64,000 bases of DNA from Anodontia alba. Taxonomy: Eukaryota > Mollusca > Bivalvia > Lucinida > Lucinidae. Below the pieces are notes generated by a model. It was not told where the DNA came from. It searched no databases and saw only the letters and a program-made list of their open reading frames with translations. Of this stretch, positions 58,401-63,091 are shown one piece after another. The position numbers and the translations under genes were made by a program. The stretch is taken from positions 65,209,985 to 65,273,984 of the forward strand of contig OZ024833.1 in assembly GCA_964016985.1 (NCBI GenBank), given 5' to 3'. Position 1 is the stretch's first letter, and each line of letters starts with the position of its first letter.

Positions 58401-61325
58401 TGATAAAGTGAATGGCAGCATGTTCAAATGTGAAAAAAAAACAACAAAAAACATTACTGTGTGGGAAACCATTAGTATAACAGAAATAATTTAGTAGGGA
58501 GCCAGTTAAGCAAGGTATTCTGAAAAAAGATTTTTTTTTTCTATCTCTAGAGGAAATGTATTGTGAGATCTCAGTAGAAAGAACTGTCCAATGAGATTCC
58601 ATATTATTTATTTGTGGCTCTAAATACAGTGCAGGGCCCAGTTGTTCAAAGCTTACGACGTCGTTAGTTAACGATTCGTTCAAATTTACATCGGGTGATA
58701 CGCAAATACGCTGAAATTTTTTGCTGAAAAAATGTGAGTAGCTTTTGCAATGCAAAAGCTACTCACATTTTTTCAGCAAAAAATATCAGAATATTGTATA
58801 TTGAATCCGCTAAAACAGTTAACAAAATGACCCTTAACGAACTCGTTAAGCTAACGACGCTTTGAACAACTGGGCCCAGAAAGATTAGAAACTAAAAATA
58901 AAAGAGTTGAAGAAAAGTCAGACTAAAAGTACAATGGCAAACTACGCATAACAGAAGCCGAACAAAAAAGCACTTCAAGCGGAACAAAACTTGTGCAAAA
59001 TCTTGCTACACTATGTGTGCAAAAATCTTTTTCCTACTACTTACTAAAACGGAAAAATATTTACAGACTAGCATGCCGCATCACTACTGGTTAAGATCAC
59101 ATGACTATTACCCAGAATGCAAGTGCAAAGAGCTTTAGTGCTGCCCACCCAGAGAAAAAAAAAAAAAAAAAAAAAAACAGCAACGAAAAAAGACAAGTTA
59201 ACAAAGTTTAAAATCAATTTTAACAATTATGTCTTTTGATGACTGGTCAGTTGTTGCTTTATTTATTTTTATTGTATTTACCCTAATTATTGGAACAGAA
59301 AGGCCTGGGTAAATGGTTAAGACCCATATCAGATGCCATAAACTGCGGCATTTGATCAGGGCCTACACTGTTTGTAACTGTCACTCATCCTGCAATTTTC
59401 AGACGTATATTAACAGGTAGTAAAATGGATGTTTTCAAATTTTAGGACAAGTATGGTAAGGAGTTAAAGTGTCCAAATATTTAGGGTAAATACGTTATAT
59501 GTTATGCTTTTATTACTTTTTTTCTTTTACCATAACATAGCTCTTGATAAGATGCTTTTTTCAATCCCAAAGTATTGATATTTTTCTTATTTCTCCACAA
59601 AAACATGTTTTGGGTACTCATTAGAAGCACCTCATCGAGGCACTTCTAATGAGCACCCACAACATATGTTTTCGTGGAGAAATAAGAAAACATTTACATG
59701 ATACCCACTCTTATCTAGACCTATGCCATAAGCACACTGGCCAACAGACAATAATTAGCAGATGACAAATCTATATGAGCCTTGGTATAAGGAAATTAAT
59801 CTTCAAGGTGATACGAATAGTCGATTGCCAGACCAGCAAGTTCACCCATTTTAGGCTGAAAAAGATTTCCCCAAACTATATATTGGAAGAATCCAATTTC
59901 AATTTTAGGTATGTCTGGCTTTGTGATCAAAATATTCCTAGAGAAAAATGGTTAAATTATTTGCAAACAGTGAAGACCCTGATTAGACGCCGCATTCCTT
60001 GGCATCTGATCTGGGTCTCCACTGTTTACCAATTATCCTTTTGGGTACATCAATATAGTCTACAATATATAATGATTTCAAACCAGACAGCAAAGGCCCA
60101 ATCAGACTGCACAGACCTTTGCTGCCTTTGCTGTCCACATATGACCTCTTTTCCCAAGACACAGCTCATATATTTTTTTAGATTTCTCTTGAAAACAATT
60201 CAATCTCCATAAAACATAGCAAAAGGTATCTTCCTGGCATATGCAAACAGCTAAGATTTATATCTGTCAGCAAAGCCAGAGAGCATTTTTTCTGTACAGC
60301 GAAACATTCTACGGTATTCAATGATTCTGCAAATGGAAAGAGAAGGCCCTAATTAGCCTGCACAGACTCGTGGGCTGTGGTGTCTGCCTATGCCCCGAAA
60401 ATACATTTTCCCAGGCCGCAGTTCCTATGATTTAGGAATGCATAGTTATCACCTTGTTTCAATACTGTTGTGATTCTCATGAGTAATCACAAGATACAGA
60501 CTTATACTCCTTATCTGAAACTGTGTAACTATAGTGTAAGTCACAATATGAAATAATAATCATCAAGCTCTAATTTGGAGGTAAAATTTGAAAATAAAAA
60601 TATTGTGAGCTACATTCTTTCCAGCAGCAGTGCAAGTTCGAAGCATAACCTTTAACCTGCTGAATCTAAATATCAGCAAATATTGTAAAATATTAAAAAA
60701 TTTTTTTTTTTAGAAACTAGCATTAGACTTTTCATTCAAATTATCTCTGGAAATATGATCTGAAGGAAATTAATTGATTTAAATTAAGTAGACTATAATA
60801 CTTTTTTTTCTCAGAAAAATATTAAAGCTTAGCACGTTGGGTAAAATTTTCAGCAGACGGCACTTTGAAATATTTTTCTTATTTTATCCAGAAAACAGGT
60901 TTTGACATTTCATGCAAATTGTCTCCATAGGAGACATTTTGCATGAAATGTCAGACCCTGTTTTCTGGGAAAAATAAGAAAAATATGATCAATTTCCATC
61001 TGCTAATTTTGCCCAGAGAGTAGTAACAGTTAAGCAAAATATTAATAATTTGTCATCTGCTGAGTTATCATCCGTCGTCTGCTGAGTTATCATCTGTCAT
61101 CTGCTGAGTTATCTAAGAGAATGCTGAGGTTGAAGCAGTGCAAACTGACCAGTCTTGTGAAACAATATCAACAAAGTTTGCAAAGGGTCCTGTATACGTA
61201 CCCTCCCGAACTTCCCCCGAAGGGGTCGAAAAGTGACGAAGAGTTTGAGAAGAATGAGCTTGGCCCTGGAAAGCCTGAAAAGGAATCTGCAAACAAGGAT
61301 CCATTTTGAAACGGTGCCCCTCGGC
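31377..61325 (-). CDS. DNAJB6: DNAJB6/DNAJB2-like Hsp40 co-chaperone, C-terminal four exons (J domain beyond window)
   Basis: Join of 61325-61202, 44836-44621, 32718-32593 and 31473-31377, with stop TGA at 31379-31377. Family role: class B J-proteins stimulate Hsp70 and, through a Ser/Phe-rich region, keep aggregation-prone (for example polyQ) proteins soluble in cytosol and nucleus. Seen: a Gly/Phe/Ser-rich stretch FADSFSGFPGPSSFFSN and LFDPFGG; an Arg-rich and QQQQ segment, then GFPGMTFGFSSFFDDPFF; the FTSFSSTSFGG block followed by poly-Gly and STSTKMVNGKRVVTKK; then the C-terminal domain VVENGQETVTVEEDGVLKS. These align in order with human DNAJB6 (SGFPSFGSGFSSF, TSFSSTSFGG, STSTKMVNG, VENGQERVEVEEDGQLKS). 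The three internal introns are GT-AG and phase 2. DNAJB2 is the main alternative name. The J-domain exons were looked for above 61325 and not found. Confidence 0.88.
31792..32035. mobile_element. family D palindromic MITE, copy 1
   Basis: GGGCCCAGTTGTTCAAAGCT at left, inverse GCTTTGAACAACTGGGCCC at right; central palindrome GAGTAGCTTTTGCAGTGCAA with TTGCACTGCAAAAGCTACTC. Lies in the intron before the last exon. Confidence 0.9.
32235..32556. mobile_element. family K MITE with a 67 bp retrotransposed insert
   Basis: Ends GCGCACAACAAAACCTACAA and TTTTTGTCGTGTGCTGGCTC; arms CAAGACTCAGATCAGCCGGC and GGCTGATCTGAGTCTTTGCT. Interrupted at 32332-32398. Confidence 0.75.
32332..32398 (-). mobile_element. 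67 bp insertion with 15 bp TSD, probable LINE/SINE 3' end
   Basis: Flanked by AGTCTTCACTGATTG at 32317-32331 and 32399-32413. On the minus strand it ends TTTGAAATAAAATATGTTTA, including AATAAA. Confidence 0.65.
32593..32718 (-). CDS. DNAJB6: DNAJB6-like exon: FTSFSSTSFGG and poly-Gly
   Basis: 126 nt. The acceptor GTTTCAG ends at 32719 and the donor GTAAAT starts at 32592. It encodes FTSFSSTSFGGP, nine glycines, then NFRSTSTSTKMVNGKRVVTK. TSFSSTSFGG and STSTKMVNG are near-identical to human DNAJB6. The overlapping longer open frame in another frame is a shadow. Confidence 0.92.
32825..33020. mobile_element. family A palindromic MITE, hairpin shortened
   Basis: ATAGCTACAGATAAGAGGGG at left, GTGCCCTATCTGTTGCTATG at right; GAAGCGCCTCACTAATGAGT shows loss of part of the second arm. 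Confidence 0.8.
33360..33606. mobile_element. foldback MITE with CCCTGAGGTTATAAAA ends
   Basis: Left CCTGAGGTTATAAAACTTTT, right TTTTATAACCTCGGGGC; GAAAATTTTCTCTGCT-type arms and core GAAAATGCCAACAATAGTTG. Confidence 0.75.
33607..33922. other. intronic sequence, related to 39050-39350
   Basis: GGATACACTTTCAAGGAAGA, TCTGTTAAAATTGTTT and GAAAATCTACCAAGTGTATA recur at 39050-39350, so this is one copy of a dispersed foldback element. Confidence 0.45.
33924..34137. mobile_element. family B3 MITE
   Basis: TTAACCCTTGTCATGCTGAA at left, GCAGGACTAGGGTT at right; hairpin CAGATTCAGATCAGCTGGCT and complement. Confidence 0.8.
34335..34740 (+). repeat. ~18 bp minisatellite (GATGAATCAAGGYCTGAG-like), left part
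   Basis: Imperfect units such as AATGAATCAAGATCTGGG and GATGAATTAAGGCCTGAA. The array resumes at 38215 after the composite element. Confidence 0.8.
35995..37035 (+). repeat. ~145 bp satellite, 8 units, with ATAGGTCAAGGTCA
   Basis: ATAGGTCAAGGTCA or close variants occur near 35999, 36127, 36272, 36418, 36566, 36710, 36856 and 37001. Each is followed by GGGTCAAGGTACCTGC-like sequence and GAGAAGCACTATGCAAGGTT. Confidence 0.9.
37036..37740 (+). repeat. ~175 bp satellite, 4 units, with GACGGACGGACGG tails
   Basis: GGAGGTCAGGGAGATG occurs near 37039, 37214, 37390 and 37553; each unit has TTGACATAAATGTCGAACTT and a CGGACAGACGGAC run. Confidence 0.88.
38215..38480 (+). repeat. ~18 bp minisatellite, right part
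   Basis: AAGATGAATCAAGGTCAAGG-like units, continuing the array of 34335-34740. Confidence 0.75.
38750..38892. mobile_element. family A MITE with the central hairpin deleted
   Basis: AGGTCCAGATAAGAGTGGGT at left, GCATCTTATCAAGAGCTATG at right. Only ACATATGTTGTAGGTCCATA remains between the arms. Confidence 0.75.
39045..39355. mobile_element. foldback element interrupted by an AGCAGGCACA mini-palindrome (39062-39150)
   Basis: The insert starts CCAGCAGGCACATAACGCTG and ends CAATGTTGTGTGCCTGCTAG, with TTGATTCAACG and TGTTGAATCGACATTG inside. Its host resembles 33690-33800, which lacks it. The plus-strand 151-codon frame here has no domain. Confidence 0.65.
39375..39618. mobile_element. family D palindromic MITE, copy 2
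   Basis: GGGCCCAGTTGTTCAAAGCT at left, TGAAAAACTGGGCCC at right; perfect central palindrome. Confidence 0.9.
39735..39945 (-). mobile_element. tRNA-like SINE (SINE2)
   Basis: Tail GATTTGGAGTTTTACATCCC. On the minus strand the head has an A-box-like GGTGGCAGAATTTTTAACAC and B-box-like CCCAGGTTCAAATTTTG. Confidence 0.5.
40167..40378. mobile_element. TAACCCTTAAAGC-ended MITE with family C-like core
   Basis: Ends AACCCTTAAAGCACCAAGCA and GATTGGCCCTTTAAGGGTTT; core AATTTGACAGTTCATGAATC with its imperfect complement. Confidence 0.72.
40450..40676. mobile_element. degenerate family D relative
   Basis: AGCCCAGCTGTTCAAAGTAT at left and CTTTGAATAACTGGGCTTAG at right; the middle is scrambled. Confidence 0.55.
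40690..41255. mobile_element. long-TIR foldback element
   Basis: Left GGAAAACACTCACAGAATTA and GATGCAAACTTTATCAAAAT; right TTTGATAAAACTTGCACCAA and TTGTGAGTGTTTCCTTTTAA, imperfect inverted arms of about 140 bp. Confidence 0.6.
41262..41500. mobile_element. family K foldback MITE
   Basis: CATGACAAAACCTACAAAAT at left, GTTGGTTTTGTCATGTGGTG at right; CAAAGACTCAGATCAGCCTG arm. Confidence 0.75.
41518..41720. mobile_element. family B3 MITE, hairpin shortened
   Basis: TTAACCCTTGCCTTGCTGAA at left, AAGAGAAGGGTTAA at right; GATCAGTTGGCTTCTGCTGA loses part of the loop arm. Confidence 0.8.
41721..42750. other. intronic sequence, diverged repeats only
   Basis: 41725-41850 resembles the 33.7/39.2 kb foldback (CCCCTTTTCAGAAG, AAGTTGTCTCCCT). 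42000-42430 is a dispersed repeat ending AAGTGGCGGGGTATAAAAAC. 42530-42680 holds family A scraps. No exon seen. Confidence 0.45.
42757..42970. mobile_element. family B1 MITE
   Basis: ACCCTAAATACTGGGACGGA at left, AGTGTCCCAGTACCTATGGT at right; core AACAGTGTAGACCCAGATCA with complement. Confidence 0.82.
43126..43338. mobile_element. family B3 MITE
   Basis: TTAACCCTTGTCATGCTGAA at left, AGAGGAGGGTTAA at right; hairpin CAGATTAGTTGGCTTCTTCA and complement. Confidence 0.85.
43345..43577 (-). mobile_element. SINE1, 5'-truncated
   Basis: Tail TTTGTTTGTGTTGAGGTTTT through CTCCACACAGAATGTTGCC. The tRNA-like head is absent. GGGTTAAA on both sides may be the TSD. Confidence 0.72.
43757..44350. mobile_element. 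GACCTAATTACC-ended element interrupted by family D copy 3
   Basis: Left TACCGTATTTGACCTAATTA and right GGTAATTAGATCGAATATG are inverted. TTGCTTGACTGTGCACTTAT near the right end matches 50840-50880. The D copy occupies 43873-44116. Confidence 0.65.
43873..44116. mobile_element. family D palindromic MITE, copy 3
   Basis: GGGCCCAGTTGTTCAAAGTG at left, CTTTGAACAACTGGGCCC at right. Confidence 0.9.
44621..44836 (-). CDS. DNAJB6: DNAJB6-like exon: Arg-rich linker plus second Phe/Gly/Ser block
   Basis: 216 nt. The acceptor CGCCTTTGTAG precedes 44836 and the donor GG|GTAATA follows 44621. It starts RRRRHVQRRRERGG, continues through RRRERTGAHYPGVQQQQESI and then FPMGFPGMTFGFSSFFDDPF, ending in a HRPAPGPHRSTG tail. 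The G/F/S block fits DNAJB6. The Arg-rich first half has no counterpart that I recall in human DNAJB6 and may be lineage-specific. The upstream boundary was chosen because it keeps phase 2 and has a pyrimidine-rich tract; another acceptor is possible. Confidence 0.75.
45008..45236. mobile_element. family B2 MITE, intact reference copy
   Basis: TTAACCCATTGTAGTCTGGA at left, TCAGTCTACAATGGGTTAAC at right; core AACAGTGCAGACCCTGATCA with complement. It shows the empty site for the 12416 insertion (AATATCTAAATCACATAGCC). Confidence 0.88.
45240..45405. mobile_element. family C MITE, diverged
   Basis: CAGATTCAGCAGACAACAAA, TTTGACATTATATGCAAAGT and AAATGTCGTCTGCTGAT. Confidence 0.6.
45430..45810. 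mobile_element. family A copies, diverged
   Basis: 45430-45645 (CTCAAGATAAGAG through TATCTAGAGCTGTG) and a left half at 45735-45800. Confidence 0.55.
45820..46768. repeat. second composite element with GACCTTGACC units
   Basis: Units of about 280-300 bp with CTAAGTCTGTGACCT, GACCTCAAGG and ATCATACCAAAGATGAATCA. A short inverted end pair (GACAGCTCGCC, GTTCAGACAAGCTA) is weak. Includes a 16-G run at 45923-45938. Confidence 0.65.
46775..47240. mobile_element. three family A copies in a row
   Basis: Half copy 46775-46880, copy 46870-47038, and a well-preserved copy 47045-47235 (CATTAGAAGCGCCTCACCGA with complement). Confidence 0.72.
47241..47695. other. intronic sequence, no gene seen
   Basis: Diverged family A fragment (47290-47410), then unassigned sequence. 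Confidence 0.4.
47709..47941 (-). mobile_element. SINE3, tRNA-derived, 13 bp TSD
   Basis: Flanked by AAAGCCATCAACT (47696-47708, 47942-47954). On the minus strand: A-box-like TAGCCTAGTGGATAG, B-box-like GGTTTGAGCC, body, then a poly-A tail. Confidence 0.85.
48188..48425. mobile_element. family K foldback MITE
   Basis: AGTGCACGACAAAATCTACA at left, TTTTGTCATGTGCTGGCTCA at right; AAGACTCAGATCAGCCTGTG with GGCTGATCTGAGTCTTTGCT. Confidence 0.78.
48472..48715. mobile_element. family D palindromic MITE, copy 4
   Basis: GGGCCCGGTTGTTCAAAGCA at left, TTTTGAACAACTGGGCCT at right. Confidence 0.88.
48716..49320. other. intronic sequence with a family C remnant
   Basis: Unassigned to 49080. 49085-49240 has family C words in reverse (GCCATTTGACGCAAATTGTC). 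A plus-strand TTTCTTCATTTACAG at 49006 looks like an acceptor but leads to no supported exon. Confidence 0.4.
49321..49532. mobile_element. family B3 MITE, complete
   Basis: TTAACCCTTGTCCTGCTGAA at left, TTCAGCAGGACTAGGGTTAA at right; the TIR and hairpin are near-perfect. Confidence 0.88.
49540..49680. mobile_element. family A MITE, partial
   Basis: ACATTAGAAGTGCCTATTTG with GGTACTTCTAATGAGAACCC, arms present, outer ends lost. Confidence 0.65.
49825..50240. mobile_element. foldback with AATCTATCATGGGTGTGAGG arms
   Basis: AGAATCTATCATGGGTGTGA (49826) pairs with TCACACCCATGATAGATTCT (49948). GATAGAAAAATCTGTCCCGA and AGTGACAGACTTTTCTATCT continue the stem. Confidence 0.65.
50248..50430. mobile_element. 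family A palindromic MITE
   Basis: AGCTCCAGATAAGAGGGGGT at left, ATCTGACTGGAGCTATG at right; ATCAGAAGCACTTCACCAAG arm. Confidence 0.8.
50515..50740. mobile_element. family C MITE, diverged
   Basis: AATTCAGCAGATGACAAATT, GGAGACAATTTGCTTGAGGT and CAGGAAAAATAAATAAGAAA. Confidence 0.55.
50818..51345. mobile_element. GACCTGATTACC-ended element with an A-type core and ~200 bp tandem duplication
   Basis: Starts TACCGTATTCGACCTGATTA. Core GCATATGTTGTGGGTATCCA through CCACAACATATGC. A block from CGATGCAATTCAAATGAGTA to CCTTTGCTGATTTT occurs twice (about 50970-51120 and 51151-51300), separated by long T tracts. Confidence 0.75.
51395..51560. mobile_element. family A palindromic MITE
   Basis: CATTAGAAGCACCTCAGGGA with GTGCTTCTAATGAGTACCTA; right end CTTATCTGGAGTTAAG. 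Confidence 0.7.
51560..52265. other. intronic sequence, no gene seen
   Basis: Includes a (GAT)n run at 51773-51795 and poly-T at 52016-52032. The rest is unassigned. Confidence 0.45.
52278..52455. mobile_element. family A MITE, left hairpin arm deleted
   Basis: TAGCTCCAGATATGACGGGT at left, ATCATATCTGGTGCTATG at right. Confidence 0.75.
52633..52831. mobile_element. family A MITE, best-preserved copy
   Basis: CATAGCTACAGATAAGAGGG at left, TATCTGTTGCTATG at right; hairpin CATTAGAAGCACCTTGGCGA with GGCGCTTCTAATGAGTACCC. Useful as the family reference. Confidence 0.9.
52838..53008 (-). mobile_element. SINE1, 5'-truncated, 12 bp TSD
   Basis: Flanked by ATGATATGCAAG (52826-52837) and ATGATATGTAAG (53009-53020, one mismatch). 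Head missing. Confidence 0.85.
53075..53655. mobile_element. long MITE with GCTTTCGACATCTTTCAGAT-like TIR
   Basis: Left CAGATGTTTTTTGCTTGACG. The right region, inverted, reads AGACATTTTTTGCTTGGCG. AT-rich interior with no coding signal. Confidence 0.5.
53727..53971. mobile_element. family D palindromic MITE, copy 5
   Basis: GGACCCAGCTGTTCAAAGCT at left, GCTTTGAACAACTGGGCCC at right. Confidence 0.88.
54045..54165 (-). mobile_element. SINE2-like fragment
   Basis: GATGATTTGGTATTTTACGT, then CCCTTTCAACATTATTTAAG, as at 39760; ends GACCGGATGC. Confidence 0.45.
54378..54620. mobile_element. family B4 MITE (CTTTCAACCCTG ends)
   Basis: Left ACACTTTCAACCCTGTAGAC, right CTCAGGGGTGAAAGGGTTAG; perfect core AACAGTGTAGATCCTGATGA with complement (54418-54477). 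Confidence 0.78.
54740..55192. mobile_element. family A MITE interrupted by SINE3
   Basis: GAGCTCCAGATAAAAGGGCA at left, TTTATATGAAGCTATG at right, split by the SINE3 at 54896-55151. Confidence 0.78.
54896..55151 (-). mobile_element. SINE3, ~14 bp TSD
   Basis: Flanked by AACTTTTCAGCTGA (54882-54895) and AACTTTTCATCTGA (55152-55165). Same body and tRNA-like head as 47709-47941. Confidence 0.85.
55218..55568 (-). mobile_element. SINE1 with duplicated tail, 11 bp TSD
   Basis: Flanked by TTGTTTTAATG (55207-55217, 55569-55579). TGTGTTGAGGTTTTAYGGCC occurs twice (55219, 55268), so the 3' end is tandemly duplicated by about 50 bp. Confidence 0.88.
55757..56280. mobile_element. family B1 MITE interrupted by a diverged SINE1
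   Basis: ACCCTAAATATTGGGACAGA at left, TGTCCCAATATTTAGGGTAA at right, a near-perfect TIR; core CTGATCAGATGCTGCATTCT. Split by the SINE at 55931-56233. Confidence 0.88.
55931..56233 (-). mobile_element. SINE1 relative, 12 bp TSD
   Basis: Flanked by ATGGTAAGGAGT (55919-55930, 56234-56245). GAGGTTTTACAGCCCAGTCA tail and CAATCTCCATGAAAGAATGT body; the head is diverged. Confidence 0.85.
56285..56580. mobile_element. family A fragments
   Basis: 56285-56400 diverged; 56405-56570 with GTGGGTACTCATTAGAAGTA and CTTATCAATAGCTATTG. Confidence 0.5.
56785..56975. mobile_element. family A palindromic MITE
   Basis: CAGCTCAAGATGTCACTTTT at left, ATTATCAAGAGCTATG at right; CATTAGACGTGCCTCACTGA arm. Confidence 0.78.
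57005..58380. repeat. composite element with GCTCACCTG / CAGGTGAGC ends and two tandem arrays
   Basis: 57060-57590: about four units of 115-120 bp (GAGGGTCCTAGCCCCA, TGCCAAGTTATCAAGCTTTT, GACCTTTGCCCTCGGTGTCA). 57640-58110: three units of about 170 bp (GGCCCCAGGGC, GGCAGAGGTCCACCAGG, GGGCCTTCTGGTTTTCAGA-like). Open frames inside are repeat products. Confidence 0.75.
58634..58877. mobile_element. family D palindromic MITE, copy 6
   Basis: GGGCCCAGTTGTTCAAAGCT at left, GCTTTGAACAACTGGGCCC at right; the internal GTTAACGATTCGTTNAAATT arm is intact. Confidence 0.92.
58880..59270. other. intronic sequence, no gene seen
   Basis: Includes a 21-A tract near 59157-59177. Otherwise unassigned. Confidence 0.45.
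59277..59492. mobile_element. family B1 MITE
   Basis: TTTACCCTAATTATTGGAAC at left, GTGTCCAAATATTTAGGGTA at right; core diverged. Confidence 0.75.
59535..59725. mobile_element. family A palindromic MITE
   Basis: ATAGCTCTTGATAAGATGCT at left, CTCTTATCTAGACCTATG at right; CATTAGAAGCACCTCATCGA with GGCACTTCTAATGAGCACCC. Confidence 0.85.
59850..60070. mobile_element. family B2 MITE, reverse, diverged
   Basis: CCCCAAACTATATATTGGAA, CTTTGTGATCAAAATATTCC, core AACAGTGAAGACCCTGATTA and right end TATAGTCTACAATATAT. Confidence 0.6.
60071..60830. other. intronic sequence, no gene seen
   Basis: Faint family K and C words (CAGACAGCAAAGGCCCAATC, TTCATTCAAATTATCTCTGG). No exon. Confidence 0.4.
60838..61030. 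mobile_element. family C palindromic MITE, well preserved
   Basis: GTTTTGACATTTCATGCAAA pairs with TTTGCATGAAATGTCAGACC; GGGAAAAATAAGAAAAATAT arm. Ends AATTTTGCCCAGAGAG. Confidence 0.85.
61045..61115 (+). repeat. ~22 bp tandem repeat, three units
   Basis: GTCATCTGCTGAGTTATCAT-like units derived from the family C end. Confidence 0.75.
61202..61325 (-). CDS. DNAJB6: DNAJB6-like exon: Gly/Phe/Ser-rich region
   Basis: 124 nt. The acceptor TTCTATTGTAG ends at 61326 and the donor GG|GTACGT starts at 61201. It encodes RGAPFQNGSLFADSFSGFPG, then PSSFFSNSSSLFDPFGGSSG. This low-complexity S/F/G composition is the signature of the DNAJB6 middle region. The exon needs a phase-1 intron upstream and ends in phase 2, fitting the next exon. 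Longer open frames on both strands here lack family similarity. Confidence 0.82.
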
Positions 61326-61454
61326 CTACAATAGAACAGGCATGTAGTTACAAACAAATTCTAAAAATAGCCTGCAAAGCTACCTCACAAACAAAACTAT
61401 ATTTTTTCTTTGCTCTAGGTAAGAAAAACATCCTGATTTTTTTCTCTTCAAAAA

Positions 61455-61735
61455 TGTTATGAGGTTTTACACCCAGTCAACCCAAAAGGGTCATGTCAAG
61501 CCGGTCAGTTTACCTAACTACACTTTTTCCTGGGCAAGTTTAGTTCTCTAAGCTGTTAACCAGTACTTGTGTACATTCCTTTGCCAGAAAGTGACAACTG
61601 CCCTTCTTGAATCAGTGGAAGGGAGAGAATGACCGTAGAAAATACTTCATGATCAATCTCCATGAAAGAATATTGCCCGACTTGGCTGGGATCACCAGAA
61701 GGACACGCAGCTGACTGAGCCACCAAGGCCAGCAA
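61455..61735 (-). mobile_element. SINE1 relative, diverged head
   Basis: GAGGTTTTACACCCAGTCAA, AGTGACAACTGCCCTTCTTG and CCATGAAAGAATATTGCCCG; ends GAGCCACCAAGGCCAGC. It lies within 135 bp of the DNAJB6-like exon acceptor. Confidence 0.75.
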
Positions 61736-61759
61736 TGCTTCTGCTTATATTGCTAATAG

Positions 61760-62065
61760 CGTGACGAATGGAAAAATAATGTTTCTCTCACATACCCTTA
61801 CCATGTGGGGAAGGGAAGTAATGTAGCAAGTTTGGTTAAATTCAGACCAATAGTTTAGGAGGAGATAGCATGACAGACAAATAGACACATGGATAAAAAA
61901 TAATGCTCTTGCACACCCTTACCAGGCGTGGAAGTCATGCAGCAAGTTCGGGTAAATTCCACCCAGTGGTTTAGGAGGAGATAGCGTAATAGATGGATGG
62001 ACGGACTGACAGAGGCGTTCACAATATCCCTATCACTAAAGTGTGGGGATAAAAATCAAAACTTC
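61760..62065 (+). repeat. dispersed repeat, two-fold duplicated
   Basis: CCCTTACCATGTGGGGAAGG / CCCTTACCAGGCGTGGAAGT and TTTAGGAGGAGATAGC occur twice. Ends AAAGTGTGGGGATAAAAATC. Confidence 0.6.
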
Positions 62066-62169
62066 TTGGTTGAAAAATAAAAAGGCCTTATCTAGAGCAA
62101 TGTAAAATGAATATTCAGAATAAAATTCTTGTTATTTCTGCATCAAAACATGTTACGAGTATTGTAGGT

Positions 62170-62760
62170 TGCTTGGTTTTGAGTTTTACTGTCTAGCCAA
62201 CACTGTTTAGGTCATATCAAGCCAGTCAGTTAACCTACACACATTTTTCCTGGGCAGGCTTAATCCTCTAAGCAGTTAACCAGTACTTATATACAGTCGA
62301 CTTTCTTTATCTCGAATTCCAAGGGACACTCTGAAATTCTTTGAGATATCCGTACCTTGACATATCAAATTTGCAGAATTGAGGAAAACTAATTCAACCA
62401 ACCACATTTAACAAATATTATATGCTATTGGACTCTTGAAGTTAGAGATATATTGAAAATATTGTGGAAAAGAAGAGAAATTGCTCCTTAGGAGCAATTT
62501 CTCCTCTTTTCCAGAATATTTTTTTTTTACCTGTTGTTAGATTTTCATGTTAAGGCAGGGACCAGATTTTCACTTCAAGATAAGCGGTTATTAGAGATAA
62601 GCGAGGTCAAGATAACGAGAGTCAACTGTACATACCTTCACCAGTAACTGACAAAACTACCTTTCTTGAAATAGCATAACCCTAGAAATGATTTCATGAT
62701 CAATCTCCATGAAAGTTATGCCACTGATCTGAGATTTGAACTTGCGACCCCTTGCATTTG
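62170..62760 (-). mobile_element. SINE4 (as at 25700) split by a Tigger-like MITE
   Basis: Left half TGAGTTTTACTGTCTAGCCA to CAGTACTTATA; right half CATACCTTCACCAGTAACTG to GAACTTGCGACCCC. Confidence 0.7.
62294..62628. mobile_element. Tigger/pogo-like MITE, 335 bp, TA TSD
   Basis: Ends CAGTCGACTTTCTTTATCTC and AAGATAACGAGAGTCAACTG; TA at 62292-62293 and 62629-62630. Same family as 23263-23578. Confidence 0.88.
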
Positions 62761-62776
62761 GTGATAATTCTGGGAT

Positions 62777-63076
62777 TTGTTTGTGTTGAGTTTTTACGGC
62801 CCAGTCAACCCAATGGGGTCATGTCGAGCGCGGTCAGTTTACCCTAACCACACGTTTACTGGGCAGGCTTAGTCCTCTAAGCAGTTAACCAGTATTGTGC
62901 ACATTCTTTCGCCAGAAACTGACAACTGCCCTTCTTGAATCAGCGAGAGAATGACCGTAGAAAATATTTCATGATCAATCTCCACAAAAGAATGTTGCCG
63001 ACCTCGGCGGGAGTTGAACCTGCGACCTCCTGGTCTCCAGTCAGACCGCGCATCCAACTGAGCCACCGAGGCCGGC
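62777..63076 (-). mobile_element. SINE1, full length, 15 bp TSD
   Basis: Flanked by TGATAATTCTGGGAT (62762-62776, 63077-63091). A/B boxes intact. It targets sequence right beside SINE4. Confidence 0.92.
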
Positions 63077-63091
63077 TGATAATTCTGGGAT

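Noticed and set aside
44837..61201. J-domain exons (HPDK region) of the DNAJB6-like gene
   Set aside because: No J-domain-like sequence was seen, and the phases of the four exons already fit each other; the J domain should lie beyond 64000.
61121..61309. Plus-strand 62-codon frame ending KDPF
   Set aside because: The opposite strand in another frame matches the DNAJB6 S/F/G-rich region with correct splice sites and phases.
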